Part shown: in pieces, positions 45,191-57,200 of the stretch
Numbering within the stretch: the stretch's first letter is position 1
How the letters are laid out: each line of letters opens with the position of its first letter
Assembly (NCBI GenBank): GCA_025024175.1
Contig: QCXZ01000003.1
Coordinates: 34,868,257 to 34,932,256 of the forward strand
Length of the DNA stretch: 64,000 nucleotides
Source: Rhyzopertha dominica
Lineage: Eukaryota; Arthropoda; Insecta; Coleoptera; Bostrichidae
Direction of reading: 5' to 3'
Notes under the pieces: generated by a model
Told to the model about the DNA's origin: nothing
What the model saw: the letters and a program-made list of their open reading frames with translations, nothing else
The model's database searches: none
Made by a program: the position numbers and the translations under genes

Positions 45191-46523
45191 GTAAGCATTG
45201 TTTAGGTTATGTTTATATTTGTTGTCATAGGCGTCGTTTGATAAATTTAGCGAAATTAGTTACTTTATAGAGAAATACTTTTATAAAATGTAATGAAGTT
45301 GATAGTGAAGGATTAATACATATGGAAAATGATTACTGTTAGAGGTAGACGTTCTAAAAATAAATATTTGTAGATAGAAGAAGAGAGCCGATGTGTTCGG
45401 AGTAAGTACTTCAGTGATGCTTGATGCGCATTTTGATTTTATACATTTCTTTTTATTTAACAATAAATTTCATTTTCGCAGTTTGTGAATTTTTTTCCTT
45501 ATATTTCTATGTGAAGAATGTCAAATGTTTTCTCGTTAAGTGTTGATTAATGAATACTAATGCTAGAACTCTGTTGATGCTTTCATTCGGCCAAAACTTT
45601 TTTTCCGCTTGTAACGAAATTAAATTAGTGTTTGTTGTACAAAAAGATGTTTCCTTGCTTTAACTGAAAGATTGTTCGAAATATTATTGATGTACGCTCC
45701 GCTTTTGTTTTTAGTTGGAAGTTAAATTATTTCACTGTTGACCCTTTTATAACAGTACGGCAATGTACTTGGAGGAAAACTGTATCTCCCTCTCGTACCC
45801 GCGCTCCTCTCACCCTCATTGGTCTTGGCGTCAGTTCCAACCGTATTTATGAATGAGATGTCGTGTCCATTTAATAATATGTGAATGATCCTACCTACAT
45901 AATAAGTTAAGAATAAAATGCGGTATAGGTATGGTCCTCTAGCTTGGACAGTGGACATTATTATAAATTTATTCATTGTACAGTAATTTTAGTCACATCA
46001 AAGTCGAACCAAAAAGAATGATATTAAGCATTAATTATAATGTGAAAAACCTATGATATGACTCCTTTTTCTCTACCTAGGTTATACGAAATACCTTTAC
46101 ATTTAAGGGCTTGCTACCTATGTGTGCCTATAATAACTAAGAGCTAGAGCCTTTCATTTATAAAAACTTTATACCGGATACAAAAATAGTAAAAATACCC
46201 TATATTAATTTCGCCCGAAATAGTAATTTTATCTTCTAGCAACTAGTTCATGTTTCACATGGTATCCTCACGGGTTACGGAACTCTTGGCAACGTTGCTT
46301 CCAGCCCACTTCACTGCGCAGTTGAGGTGAAATGATCATGTTGAGTCATGTTTGTTTTAGTTTTTGGATGTCAAAAAATAATACATGTTCGTAGCAAAAA
46401 AATTAGAATTTATTTATTTCGTGCAACAAAGACGTTAAATGATGCTTGATCACTCTAATGGATCAGGTAGTTTATTTTTAAGTTTCAACTTTGACCTAGA
46501 TCTATAATGTTTGAATGTTCTAG
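45191..46523. other. Stretch without recognised gene
   Basis: AT-rich apart from a CT-rich patch at 45780-45840. No exon, RNA gene or paired repeat recognised. It presumably contains the promoter of the OSER1-like gene; TTCTAG at 46518-46523 directly before its AUG could be a splice acceptor for a non-coding 5' exon. Confidence 0.4.
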
Positions 46524-47216
46524 ATGGCATCAAAAATAAAAGAAGTAGCAAACGAAGAATCGTCTTTATCCCTAGGTTTAGAGAAGCTGGAACTTGATAT
46601 AAGTAATTCAAAGAAGTTGTTTAGAAATGGAAATGAATTACAAACGAACCCGTTTATCCATCGTAAGCGCTCCAAATCACTCACTAACATAAATTTCGGT
46701 CCTTCATGCAACTGCAATCTCAAAGCCGCCTTCAACGTTAAACGCACAACATCCTTTAAACGACTATCGCTGAACAAAACTATTCTTCGTGAGCCAGTTT
46801 TAAAGTATGTTAAAAGGTGCAGAAAGCACCATCATTCAGGCTTAGTGTTAAATAGTGTTAAATTGAACTCTGGGAAAGTGAAATTGTTCGGACAGTGTGC
46901 TACCCATAAAGAGCAAGACTTCCGATCTATAATTAACGGTTGCGAACAACTGAGCTTGGCAAATGCAAACGATGGTGTCCAAGATTATTCCTTGCCATGC
47001 TTTCGAAAGGCTCGCATTTTCCAAGCTCCAGTATCAAGTTCTTCACGTTCTGAAAGTGCGAACAATGTGAACATAAGTACGACATGCTCTCATCAAGCAC
47101 GTATGAGTGTTGCACCACCATGTGATATTACCATCGATGAACTAGCAAGTTACTTCGAAACATTTGTTCATATACCTAAAAAAATGAGCTCAATGGCAGA
47201 AATGATGTATATCTAG
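46524..47216 (+). CDS. OSER1: OSER1-like (oxidative stress-responsive Ser-rich) protein
   Basis: A single open exon of 230 codons. The C-terminus DELASYFETFVHIPKKMSSM followed by AEMMYI closely resembles the conserved terminal motif of the OSER1 (DUF776) family as I remember it. A second family-like block is DFRSIINGCEQLSLA at about residues 135-149. The N-terminal half is basic and Ser-rich (RKRSKSLTNI, RTTSFKRLSL), giving phosphorylation-type sites. No membrane segment or signal peptide. OSER1 is described as a FOXO-regulated protein linked to oxidative stress and lifespan; its biochemistry is not defined. ATGGC context is good and the stop is TAG at 47214. Possible poly(A) signals lie at 47223-47228 and near 47592. 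The family call rests on memory of the C-terminal motif. Confidence 0.65.
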   Translation: MASKIKEVANEESSLSLGLEKLELDISNSKKLFRNGNELQTNPFIHRKRSKSLTNINFGPSCNCNLKAAFNVKRTTSFKRLSLNKTILREPVLKYVKRCRKHHHSGLVLNSVKLNSGKVKLFGQCATHKEQDFRSIINGCEQLSLANANDGVQDYSLPCFRKARIFQAPVSSSSRSESANNVNISTTCSHQARMSVAPPCDITIDELASYFETFVHIPKKMSSMAEMMYI

Positions 47217-48224
47217 CAAGCTAATAAACAGTTCTTCTCACATATTCTTTCATAACTTCCCTATAGATTTATATAGGTATATTTATTTAAAATAATAAGC
47301 AGCTGTTTGTTTATTATTCATCTCTGCAATCTGCACTACTTGCAAGACTAGATTGTTTTTCAGGGACACATTACATAGGTAATATATAAATTAAGTCGCT
47401 CAAATACTTTAAAAATACCTACGTATATAATATTATGTTGTTTTATATTTATTTCTCTAATGGCCATAGAAATTTTTTGACACTGGCAAAGTATTTTTTT
47501 TTAAATATCCCGCATTAATTACAGAGTATTGTCGATTATTCATTCTTTATTTAACATTCATATGTATTTTGTAATATTCATTACACTACTATAACAAATA
47601 AATAGTTTAATCTAAAGGTGCTCGTTTTCTAATTTATTATGTTAACCTCTTACCCATTTTTTCCGCATTTGGATTGGTCATTTGGAAATTTTTTACATCT
47701 ACTTTTGGCAGGTATTAGAGACTTTATGGTTGAAGAGTGTGAGCGGCAAGAAAGCCGTGGTAGATCTTTAGTAGCAGTGTAACGTGTAATAATTTGGCAA
47801 CACCGTTTCATGCATTTGTTGCGGCAAAAGACGGAGACGGAAGTGTTGAATGTTGATTTTTGTATTTGTAGAATCATAGCTAATAATGGGCTAAAGCGAT
47901 GTAACCTCGGAGATCTATCGATGCTCGGATGGTTTGGTATTGCCTTTCTTGAGTGATTTAAGCGTATAAAGCATCTAAACAACGAAAGTGAATTGCAGCA
48001 ACGTGCATTAAATGTCCTACTAACCAGACACGTTAGCAGTGTCAACTGGATTGAGGCGAATTTCTTGGATCATGTTACAGCGATATGCCTTTTCACAGAA
48101 AACACTTATTTGCATATTTAGTGCATGTTGTGTGTTTTAGTAATACCGGTGCTTAAAGTTTCATTAAAATGCTGGTTAATTTGAAATATCAATAGTGATT
48201 TAATACTTGTTTTCTGTTATTAGA
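47217..48224. promoter_or_regulatory. 3' end of the OSER1-like gene and upstream region of the MPP7-like gene
   Basis: About 1 kb between the OSER1-like stop and the first MPP7-like AUG. The first 400 bases are AT-rich 3' UTR-like sequence. Positions 47690-48060 are richer in G+C and probably include 5' UTR/promoter of the scaffold gene. TTTCTGTTATTAG just before the AUG at 48225 could be an acceptor, implying a non-coding first exon upstream. The minus-strand open frame at 47650-48045 has no recognisable domain. Confidence 0.4.
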
Positions 48225-51200
48225 ATGATTGAAGTCATGGCAAATGGATCGAAGGGTAAATGGGATCCAGGTGAGATGTGGCTTGCACCATTCTTGTTTT
48301 TTTTGTTTTTTGTGAATTTTTACTAGTGCATGTGCATACAATTTTTTGTAGTACATTTGAGTAATAAAATAAATATTATTTTTGGAATGACTTTTTTGTT
48401 TAATTTTCATATATTGTGCATTTTCTATTTTGATACCTGCGTTATTTTGATAGCCCTTTCTCGTCTGCTCACATCTCTTCAACAAGCTACTGAACTGCCA
48501 TCGACAGAAGAAGAATTAGGTTTCTTGAGTGACTTACTGCAGTCAAAAGAACTGCACGCCTTAGTTAATGTTCATAATAAAATTCTTTGTAACGGAGCTA
48601 GTGATAAGTTTTTCCCTATATTGTCAACATCCATGCATGTGATGCTGGATGTTTTGGATGAACTCGCTGCTAAAACACATGTATCTGATGACTGTAAGGA
48701 GTTATTTTTCCTCTTGCAAAGGCCTCATGTGCAGGTAATGTATCATTTGTAACATTTTACTAATTTAAGTAGACGAACAATTTAGGTATCACATGATAAA
48801 GCATTGTATTGATCAAATCTACAATAGATTTGATTAGATTAAGCGTTACTTCAAGAAATGGTTGAATAGTTTTTTTTTTGCAAAATTGAATTTCTTTTTG
48901 ATAATATGGCTATATTTATGATTGAATTTTGGTTAATGTAAAAGCTGTAAATAGAAGCTTAAAATGTAGCTGTTTTCTAAATGTAGGTATATTTTAGGGA
49001 TTACTCTGTGCTCACGATGCAGTAGCACAAAAGGATTATTATCCTCATTTACCTGAAATACCACTGGAAGTGGATGAAGATGAAGAAACTATAAAGATTG
49101 TGCAGTTAGTGAAAAGCAATGAACCCCTGGTAAGTCTAGTGTGATGTAAAATAATAATTGAGTTTGAAACACTCATACACATCATACGAGATTAAACAAA
49201 ATTCGATATAGTTATGGGGGATACAGGAGAGATACACAAAATTTATGTCTGCTATAAATGCTTAATAGATTTTGGGATTCCGATTTTCCATACCTGCTTA
49301 TTTGTGTTTCTAAATATAAATAATTGTATTATTAATACCTACATATTTTGGAGCTTAAAAACCTTTTCCCACATATATTAAAATAGGATTACACTACTTA
49401 CATTATTTTCATATTTTTTTTGCGCGGTTTCAATTTTAGTAAACTTATAAAAGTAATAATAATTGCAACAAACTCATCACATATGTATACATATCACCTT
49501 ACTAAGAATTTTAATTTGTATTACCTTTATCCTAACATGTTTAAAGGCAATAAATTGTCCTAGATGTCTTGAAGTATGCATTATTTGTGTCCATCTCTTG
49601 ATGTGACATTGTTTTCAAAATACTTGTTGGTAAGTGGGTATCAAATTTATTATAATAAGCTTTGAAAAAGTGGAATTTACTCCCATAAAACATTGGCAAA
49701 TAATACAGTCAAAAGTATACTTTTTCATTACATGACACCTATTACATAATACTTTTGGGTATGCTTTCTTTATACGCTCATCTTTTTACCATGTTTTTTT
49801 TACAATTAATTCAAAATTTGCATCTCTTAAGTAGAAAACAGTCTCTTTTACGTGAAAATTATGGTTGTGTTTCGATTTACTTAAATGAAAACTTGTATAT
49901 TTTAATACTACTTACCTATTTTCTGGTTATTCCTTTGAGAAATATCTTAGACCAATTTTGTATTTTAAATCTATTTACTGGCACTAGTATTACCTACTAT
50001 TGCATTAATGATATATTACAAAATTAGAAATAACAGGTAACACTTTGGGTTTCAGGAAGAAATGACTTTAAAAACGGAAATGATGAATTATTCCTGCAAA
50101 TACAATATTACAAAATTCTCCATTGGTATAAAAACACTTTTTTTCATTGATGGTTGTCAAGAAAATATCTTACACAGACTAAAAATTTTTAAATCATTGA
50201 GTTATAATTTGCATTAATTATAATATATTTATAAGTCAGTAATTAATAATATTAATATTTTAATAATATTAAAATAACAATTATATATTGTATTATATTG
50301 TTATTACAAGAAATTGTGTATACTTTTCAAGATATATAGTGCAATAGCACCATACTTTGCATTGATGAATAATATAATATAAGCAAAATGGAAAAAGTAC
50401 CAAAAGCATCGGCTCAAAAAGTAAAAGAATTAAGCTGCAGCCTTGTAAGTCATGTAAACATCCATATATAGAAAAACATTGTTTTGTTTACTTTAACAAA
50501 ATTCTGCTCGTTTTAACTTTGGTTATAGGTAAATAAAATAAGAGCTAAGTGTGCTCTTTAACGCTAATTAAACTATAATGAAAAATCCAAACCAAGATGA
50601 TTCAGAAAGATTTTTTTTATACATATTTCGGTAGCCACGCTGCAATCGTTAGTAGAAGGAATGACTTCTTGAAATGTCTGGATGGATTAAGCGTAGTATA
50701 TTCTCCTCACCAGATCTTCAGCAGAAGAGGATATAGGTCAACAATACATCATTACTTATTTATACTATTTGAATTTCACGCATGAGAAATAAGTTCAAAC
50801 TATGTGGATCTCGGAATCAATCTAAATCTGGATTCACTAAAGTACCGAATGAGCTGGCCAAATTGACACAACTAGGCAGGAGTAATAAAAAAATAATCTT
50901 AAATATATCAGCTCGGATATCNGTGTCGACAGAGCTTAAGTGTATAATAGCTCCCTATACTATTTTAAACGCTTTACTAATGATATTCCCTCATAATACA
51001 CTTGAATCTGAATTATGCTTATATTAAATGGAATATGGCATATTCATAAATTTTTTCTTTTTTGCAAAGACTGGTGCGCAAAGTGCTGAACCGATAGTTG
51101 TAAGTATCTTTCAAACCAGTATAATGCACTTTCAATTTATTAAATTCACTTAATGTTTTTTATTAAACATGGATCCGTCATAATTATTTTTTTACACAAA

Positions 51201-54200
51201 AGGGTGCGACGATAAAGACAGATGACACAACAGGGAAAATAATCATAGCGAGAGTCATGCATGGAGGTGCTGCGGACAGATCAGGATTGATACATGTTGG
51301 AGATGAAGTTATCGAGGTTAATGGTTTAAATGTAGAGGGCAAGACACCAGCCGATGTGTTAACTATTTTGGTAAGTTTGTTGTAGTGTCAAGGTTAAATT
51401 ACATTATAAAAATTAAGAGGCATATATCAATATCAAGATAAATCAGAGTTAACCTACGAATGTAATTGTAATTTTTGTTATTTCGAATAAAAAAGGAATT
51501 GATTTGGCATTCTACAGGTTCTTATAATCAAAATTGCAAAATTACTGCCAGTACCAGTAAAGTATCTTTGTTTTCCATGATATGAAAAGTGCCCCTAAAA
51601 GTAGAGTAGAATAGAATTTATTCTTCTATACCATATTTCAGGACTATAAATTATTAAATATAATATGAATTTTGGTTTATATAGAATTTAAAAAGGAAAA
51701 ATAATAAATTTTTGCGAAGTATTGTTAGCATTGTCCTTCATTCTTTAATGAAACTGATTAATGGATCATGCTGAGAACAAACTGCAAAAAATTAAGTGAA
51801 AATGGTACTTACAGTGGAAAATAGAATTATATTGTCAGTTTTTTTGAATTGGTGAACTTCTGATAAGAAAATTTCATTTTTATTTCCAAACACTGCAGTG
51901 TCAAGAATAAAAAAAAGGTTATTAGTATTAATAGTGATCTTAAAATAAATAAATAAATAAATAAAAAATTAATAAGAATAATATAAAAGATAGCATACCA
52001 TGCAGACAATATTTGGGCTATCACTGCTCGTGTAGCTTTGTTATAATTAGGTCTAGGATGCTATCATGAGAGAGACATGCAAATAAATTTTTAAACTTGC
52101 ACTTAAAATAATGTGATGACCACTGTATGTTCGATCTGTATTCAACTATTGGCGAAAAAATCATGGAAGAGACATCTTTTTTTTATAATTACCTAATTTT
52201 CTTGGATAAATTTGCATTGGCTATCATTGGTATACTGTTTCGCATTGGGCATCTAAAACTTCTAATTTTAGAATTCATTGTAAAAGCCAGTGTTACGGAA
52301 AAATGAAGGCATTATGTACCTCGTCTCATTTTGGAGTTTTTTTTTGAAGAGTATTAAAATATTTTGAAAGATATGCCTGTATTTCATGCTCTTCTTGGTG
52401 GTTTCCCTAGCTACTTCATAGAAATGGTCAATCTGTGGTCGAATATAAACTTTGAAGCAAATTGGATTGCTAGGAATAGGCGAATTAAGTACCTACCAAG
52501 ATCCCTAAGTCTACCAACTGCTTTCTATGGAGGTCTCAAGCAAGGGAAGAATGCAAATTGTGTGCATATGGGTGGTAACTATGCTGATGAGTATCCCACC
52601 AAAAACCTCCTCGATCCATATAGGAAAGCTGGAATTAGGACAAATCAGAAAAATTGGTAGTTTACTAAAGTCGATGAGGAACACCCAGCTAAAATATTTT
52701 CAAGATGGTGGTACATCTGATTATACCAAAGTAGGTATCAACTTGCTTATTTTAAATGGAACACCCTCGATATTATTACATTTTTCGATTCTACACAATA
52801 TTCTAGGCATATTTCATGTACCATGATGTCTTAAGCCTAAGTCTGTGTTTTTTAAATATTTGCACTTTTATGTCAAAAGTGACCTTTGCTGGCGTAAACA
52901 AACCATAGACTTTGAGCCGTTTTCTCTTCTCTATTTTAAGTTAAAATCAACTCTGTATTTGAAATCTAAACCAATCACATACCTCAATTTCAGGTGTTGT
53001 CATAGTTACTGGGTTGATTTTAGCTAACATTAACTTTAATAAACGGAAGAAAAACCTACCCTTTATCTATGAAACAAACAATCAATTTATCCTATGAAGA
53101 AGAGTTCATTATTTAATTTGGGTGGGATTCCTTGTTGGAAAACGCCTATTTTATAGATTTGCTTAAAATAATTTGACACCTATGAATACAAATATAATAT
53201 AATATAATAATGTTGAGAAATGTGCCAAAAATCAACTTTGTCAAATGGAACCATAAAATTTTATAATTTTATCCTATTTACAATTAAAAATAAGGATAAG
53301 TTTACCTAAGATTGTCTAATCTGATAGTTTTTAGTATTCAAATATTGCCAATTTAATATTTTTATATGTATATATAGGGTGTTTCATTTAAAATAATATT
53401 GATACTTTCTTTTGGTATAACCGGGTATACCTCCATTTTGAAAATATTTTAGCTGTGTATCGCCCATCAACTTTAGTATGCTGCCAGATTTTCAGATTTT
53501 TCAGGATTCCAGTTTTCCATATATGGATTGAGGCAGTTCCTGGTAGGACACCCTGTATAGAATCAATAATTATAGTCTGTGCATTTCTGTAAGAAAATCT
53601 GACTAATTTCTTAAATAATTTTAGCAAATGGATTACTTGGGGAGATACCCAATCTGGTAATTTACGATGATGGACTGCTTGCTTTACCGATAGGGATTAG
53701 TCGTTGAAGACCTGCTTCGGTCCTTTTTCAGAGTCATACAGTTCAGATGACGGAATTACAATTGTTAAAATTATTAAAATTATTATTTAAGGTTTAATAT
53801 TCGTCATTTGTTATAATGTTCATGCATTATACAAAATAAAATATTAATTAGTTTGTATTCCTGAAACCTGGTTGGATATAAAGTGGTATTCTAAACTACT
53901 TCTTAACAAAAATATTTCGAACAGTGATAAAATAGGTGTATTTATTTGATGGCGATTTTACAGTTTCGTTAAAAAAACATCTTACAGAACACCAAATCAA
54001 CCCAAATATTGTGTGTCTTAGTTTTACAATAAGTAGGGCTCACCAAACAAATGCCATTCTAAAATTAAAGGAAAATTGTCAATTATACCTTTATTACATC
54101 TGCCCAAGATCAGACAGACATAAAATGAAGATATCAGCAGTCCACCTTTGGGGGGTTACGCTAAAAATTGCCATTTAGTAGGAATAGTACAATAATTATC

Positions 54201-57200
54201 ACTAGCTCTTGGGTATCTGAAATTTTTACTTTTCAGCAAAACTCCGAAGGCACTATTACTTTTAAACTGGTACCAGCAGATGGAAAATCAAGTTTAAGGG
54301 AAAGTAAGGTCCGTGTGAGGGCACATTTTGACTATTCTGCTAGCACCGACCCTTACATACCGTGTAAGGAAGCTGGGTTAGATTTTCAGAAAGGTGACGT
54401 ATTGCACATTGTATCACAAGATGATGCCTACTGGTGGCAGGCTAGGAAGGAGGGTGACAGGAACATGAGAGCTGGATTGATACCAAGCAGAGCGCTTCAG
54501 GAGAGAAGGATAATTCATGAGAGGTTACAGTCCCAGAATGAAGAAGAAGGTTAGTTAGTTTCTTAGTTTGCAGAGGATTTGGTTTTGTTTCTTGATACAA
54601 CTTTGTTAATTGCAAATAAGTTGTAACATTGGACTGGTTTGCTATCCAACGCTCTTAATAATCTATCTGAGGAATGTTGTTTGTGATATAATAAATCAGC
54701 TGCGTTCTTTTTGCTTGATATGTTGACATAATTGCCAATTAACTTCAATAAAACTACTAGTGGAACTAGTTAAATCATTGCCTAATGTCACATTCTACGT
54801 AGCTGGTTTATAAATCTTCAATTGAAAGATGCAAGTCATAGAAATTATGAGAATAAAAACAGCTTCAAGTATAGATGATCATGATTGAAATCATGACCGG
54901 ACTGTAAGATATGATCAGCAAAATTAGAGATATGTGGTTGGTTTTTGTTAAGTCTAATCTGTTGAAAGTGTTGTTTGCATCTTGTTTGAAAGTTCTTCCA
55001 ATGTAAAATAAACCACAACTACATTCCAATCTATAGACACCACTACAAGAAAGTTTATTTTGGTGTTCAAACGATTTTTGAAGTATGTTTTTTAAGCAGT
55101 TATTGTTGGAAAAAGAAATATTAATATTTGTGTTTGTAAATTGCTTTTTGATTAAATTGGAGATGTGAGGTATGAAAGGGATAGATTTAAATGTTGTAAG
55201 GTCATGAGAGTTAGAAATATGTAGAGTTGTGTTGTTTTTGATGTCAAATTTATGTTTAATTTTGTGATATAGATTATTAATTAATGGGAATGGGAAGTTA
55301 TTGGTTTTTTCTATGCTAAATATTAGGTTTAATTCTTTCATGAAATTTTCCTTAGATAGGGGGGTGTTAAGTAAAAAAAAAAGAAAGAGGGATCTGAAAG
55401 CTGCTAATTTATGTTGAAAAGGATGGTGAGAGTTGTAATTTATAACATGGGAGGTGTGTGTGGGTTTTCGAAAAATGTCGAAGCAAAGTTTATTATCGTT
55501 TTTTTGTGATGAACAGATCTAGAAAAGGCAAACTACAGTTTGAATTTTGAGTTTCGAAAGTAAATTTTATTTTAGGATGTATGTCATTTAACCAAGTTAG
55601 AAAAGAACAAAGATCATCACGGCTACCATTGAAAACACAAAAAATATCGTCAACATAACGTTTCCAAACAAAAATGTGGTTTTTCAATGTTTGATTTTGG
55701 GAAATGTTCCAACTGTTTTAGGAAAATTTCCGCTAAGAGAGGGGAAAGGGGGGAACCCACACTTAAACCATCCATTTGTTTATATAGTTTATTGTTAAAT
55801 TGAAAAAAATTTTGATCAAGAAGGAGCTCCAGCAAACAAATTAAACTTGACTTGTTGTTTTCACTGACATGGCAAGTGGAAATGTGCTCTTTGATGATAT
55901 TAATAGCCTCTGAAGGAGGAACAGATGGGAAAAGATTTTATATTAAGTCGGTAAACATAATGTTGAAAAGTACGAGTTTCTGTCTTAATAAATAGTTTAG
56001 AAAATTGTAGAGATGACTTGCCAGTTTTTTCCCTCTAACAGTTATTTTCTAAGCAAGGGTTAAAACCTCAATGGGATTTATCAAAATTTCCAATTAATTT
56101 TCCCTGGATTTTTCCCCATTTGGGTTCTACCATTTTTTGATTTTCTGGTGTTTTTGTTTGTCAAACAGCTTTTAACAAATGACAATATGGCAAATAGTAG
56201 TTCTATCTAAATTCAGTACCTGACTTTCATTTTGAGCTATTAACTGCTGGAATAAAAAGAAAAGTCAAATGCAAATATTGTGTAAAAATTTATTTCCCAA
56301 ATATAGCAAAACGTAAAGTACCGTAAGGAATTTTTAAGTCACAATGTACAATTTGCTGCTAAAATGCTTAGACCTAATTTACATACAAACAGTGTCAGCA
56401 AGAAATGTAACACAAGCGATGGAATTTAGTGATAAATTTGGGAATAAATAAAGTTGATCTCTTACTCGAGCTAGCAGAATGTAGGACAAAATTCAAATGG
56501 TGCGAATCGAAACATTGGGAAGTAGCCAGTAACACAAAAATGGATCCAGTTTGGTAGAAGAGAATTGTCCCTGAAAAAATCTCCGTACCATTGTTTCTGT
56601 ATATTGAACATTTCGATAACAGCGAGTTGTGAAGGAAATTTTAAAACATTTGGTAACATAAAGACAAAAAAAGAAAAAGATTACTAGTTAAAAGGACTAA
56701 TAAATCTGTATTTATTGAACACAATTTACCATACACACATAACATATTAGTAAAAAAATATAAAACGAAAACGTTAAGAAACATTTGTTAAATGACTAAG
56801 GCAAGGTTTATTTTGATTTACAGATTCTCGTAAGAGACATATTTCTGTACTTGTTTAACAACTTTACATTTGCATGATGGATTTATATATATATTTTTTA
56901 GTTTTATGTTGCTATGTTTAATAAAAATGTTCTTATATTTTTATGTTTAAATAAAAAAGGAAGTAGAATTATTATTACCAAAAAAACAATTTAACTAGAT
57001 AAATAAATTTAGTTTATTGAATGCCTTAATTGTTCTTCGTATAATTTATTACAACAGTTAATGTATTTAAATTCGTGATCACACTACACTCTGTTTCACT
57101 ATCCACAAGCAGAAAAGGTTCGTTTGCTTAAGCTACTGAAATGCCAAAACAGTGTTGGAAATAAGTTGCTTGTTTTGACCCATTATAACAAATGCGATTC

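Noticed and set aside
46081..46150. Second exon for the THAP-like exon, after CTCTACCTAG
   Set aside because: The phase allows an open frame for about 20 codons, but it lacks the FP, W and C-x2-H residues of a THAP domain.
47650..48045. 131-codon minus-strand frame upstream of the MPP7-like gene
   Set aside because: No domain and no splice context; it overlaps the probable promoter/5' UTR of the plus-strand gene.
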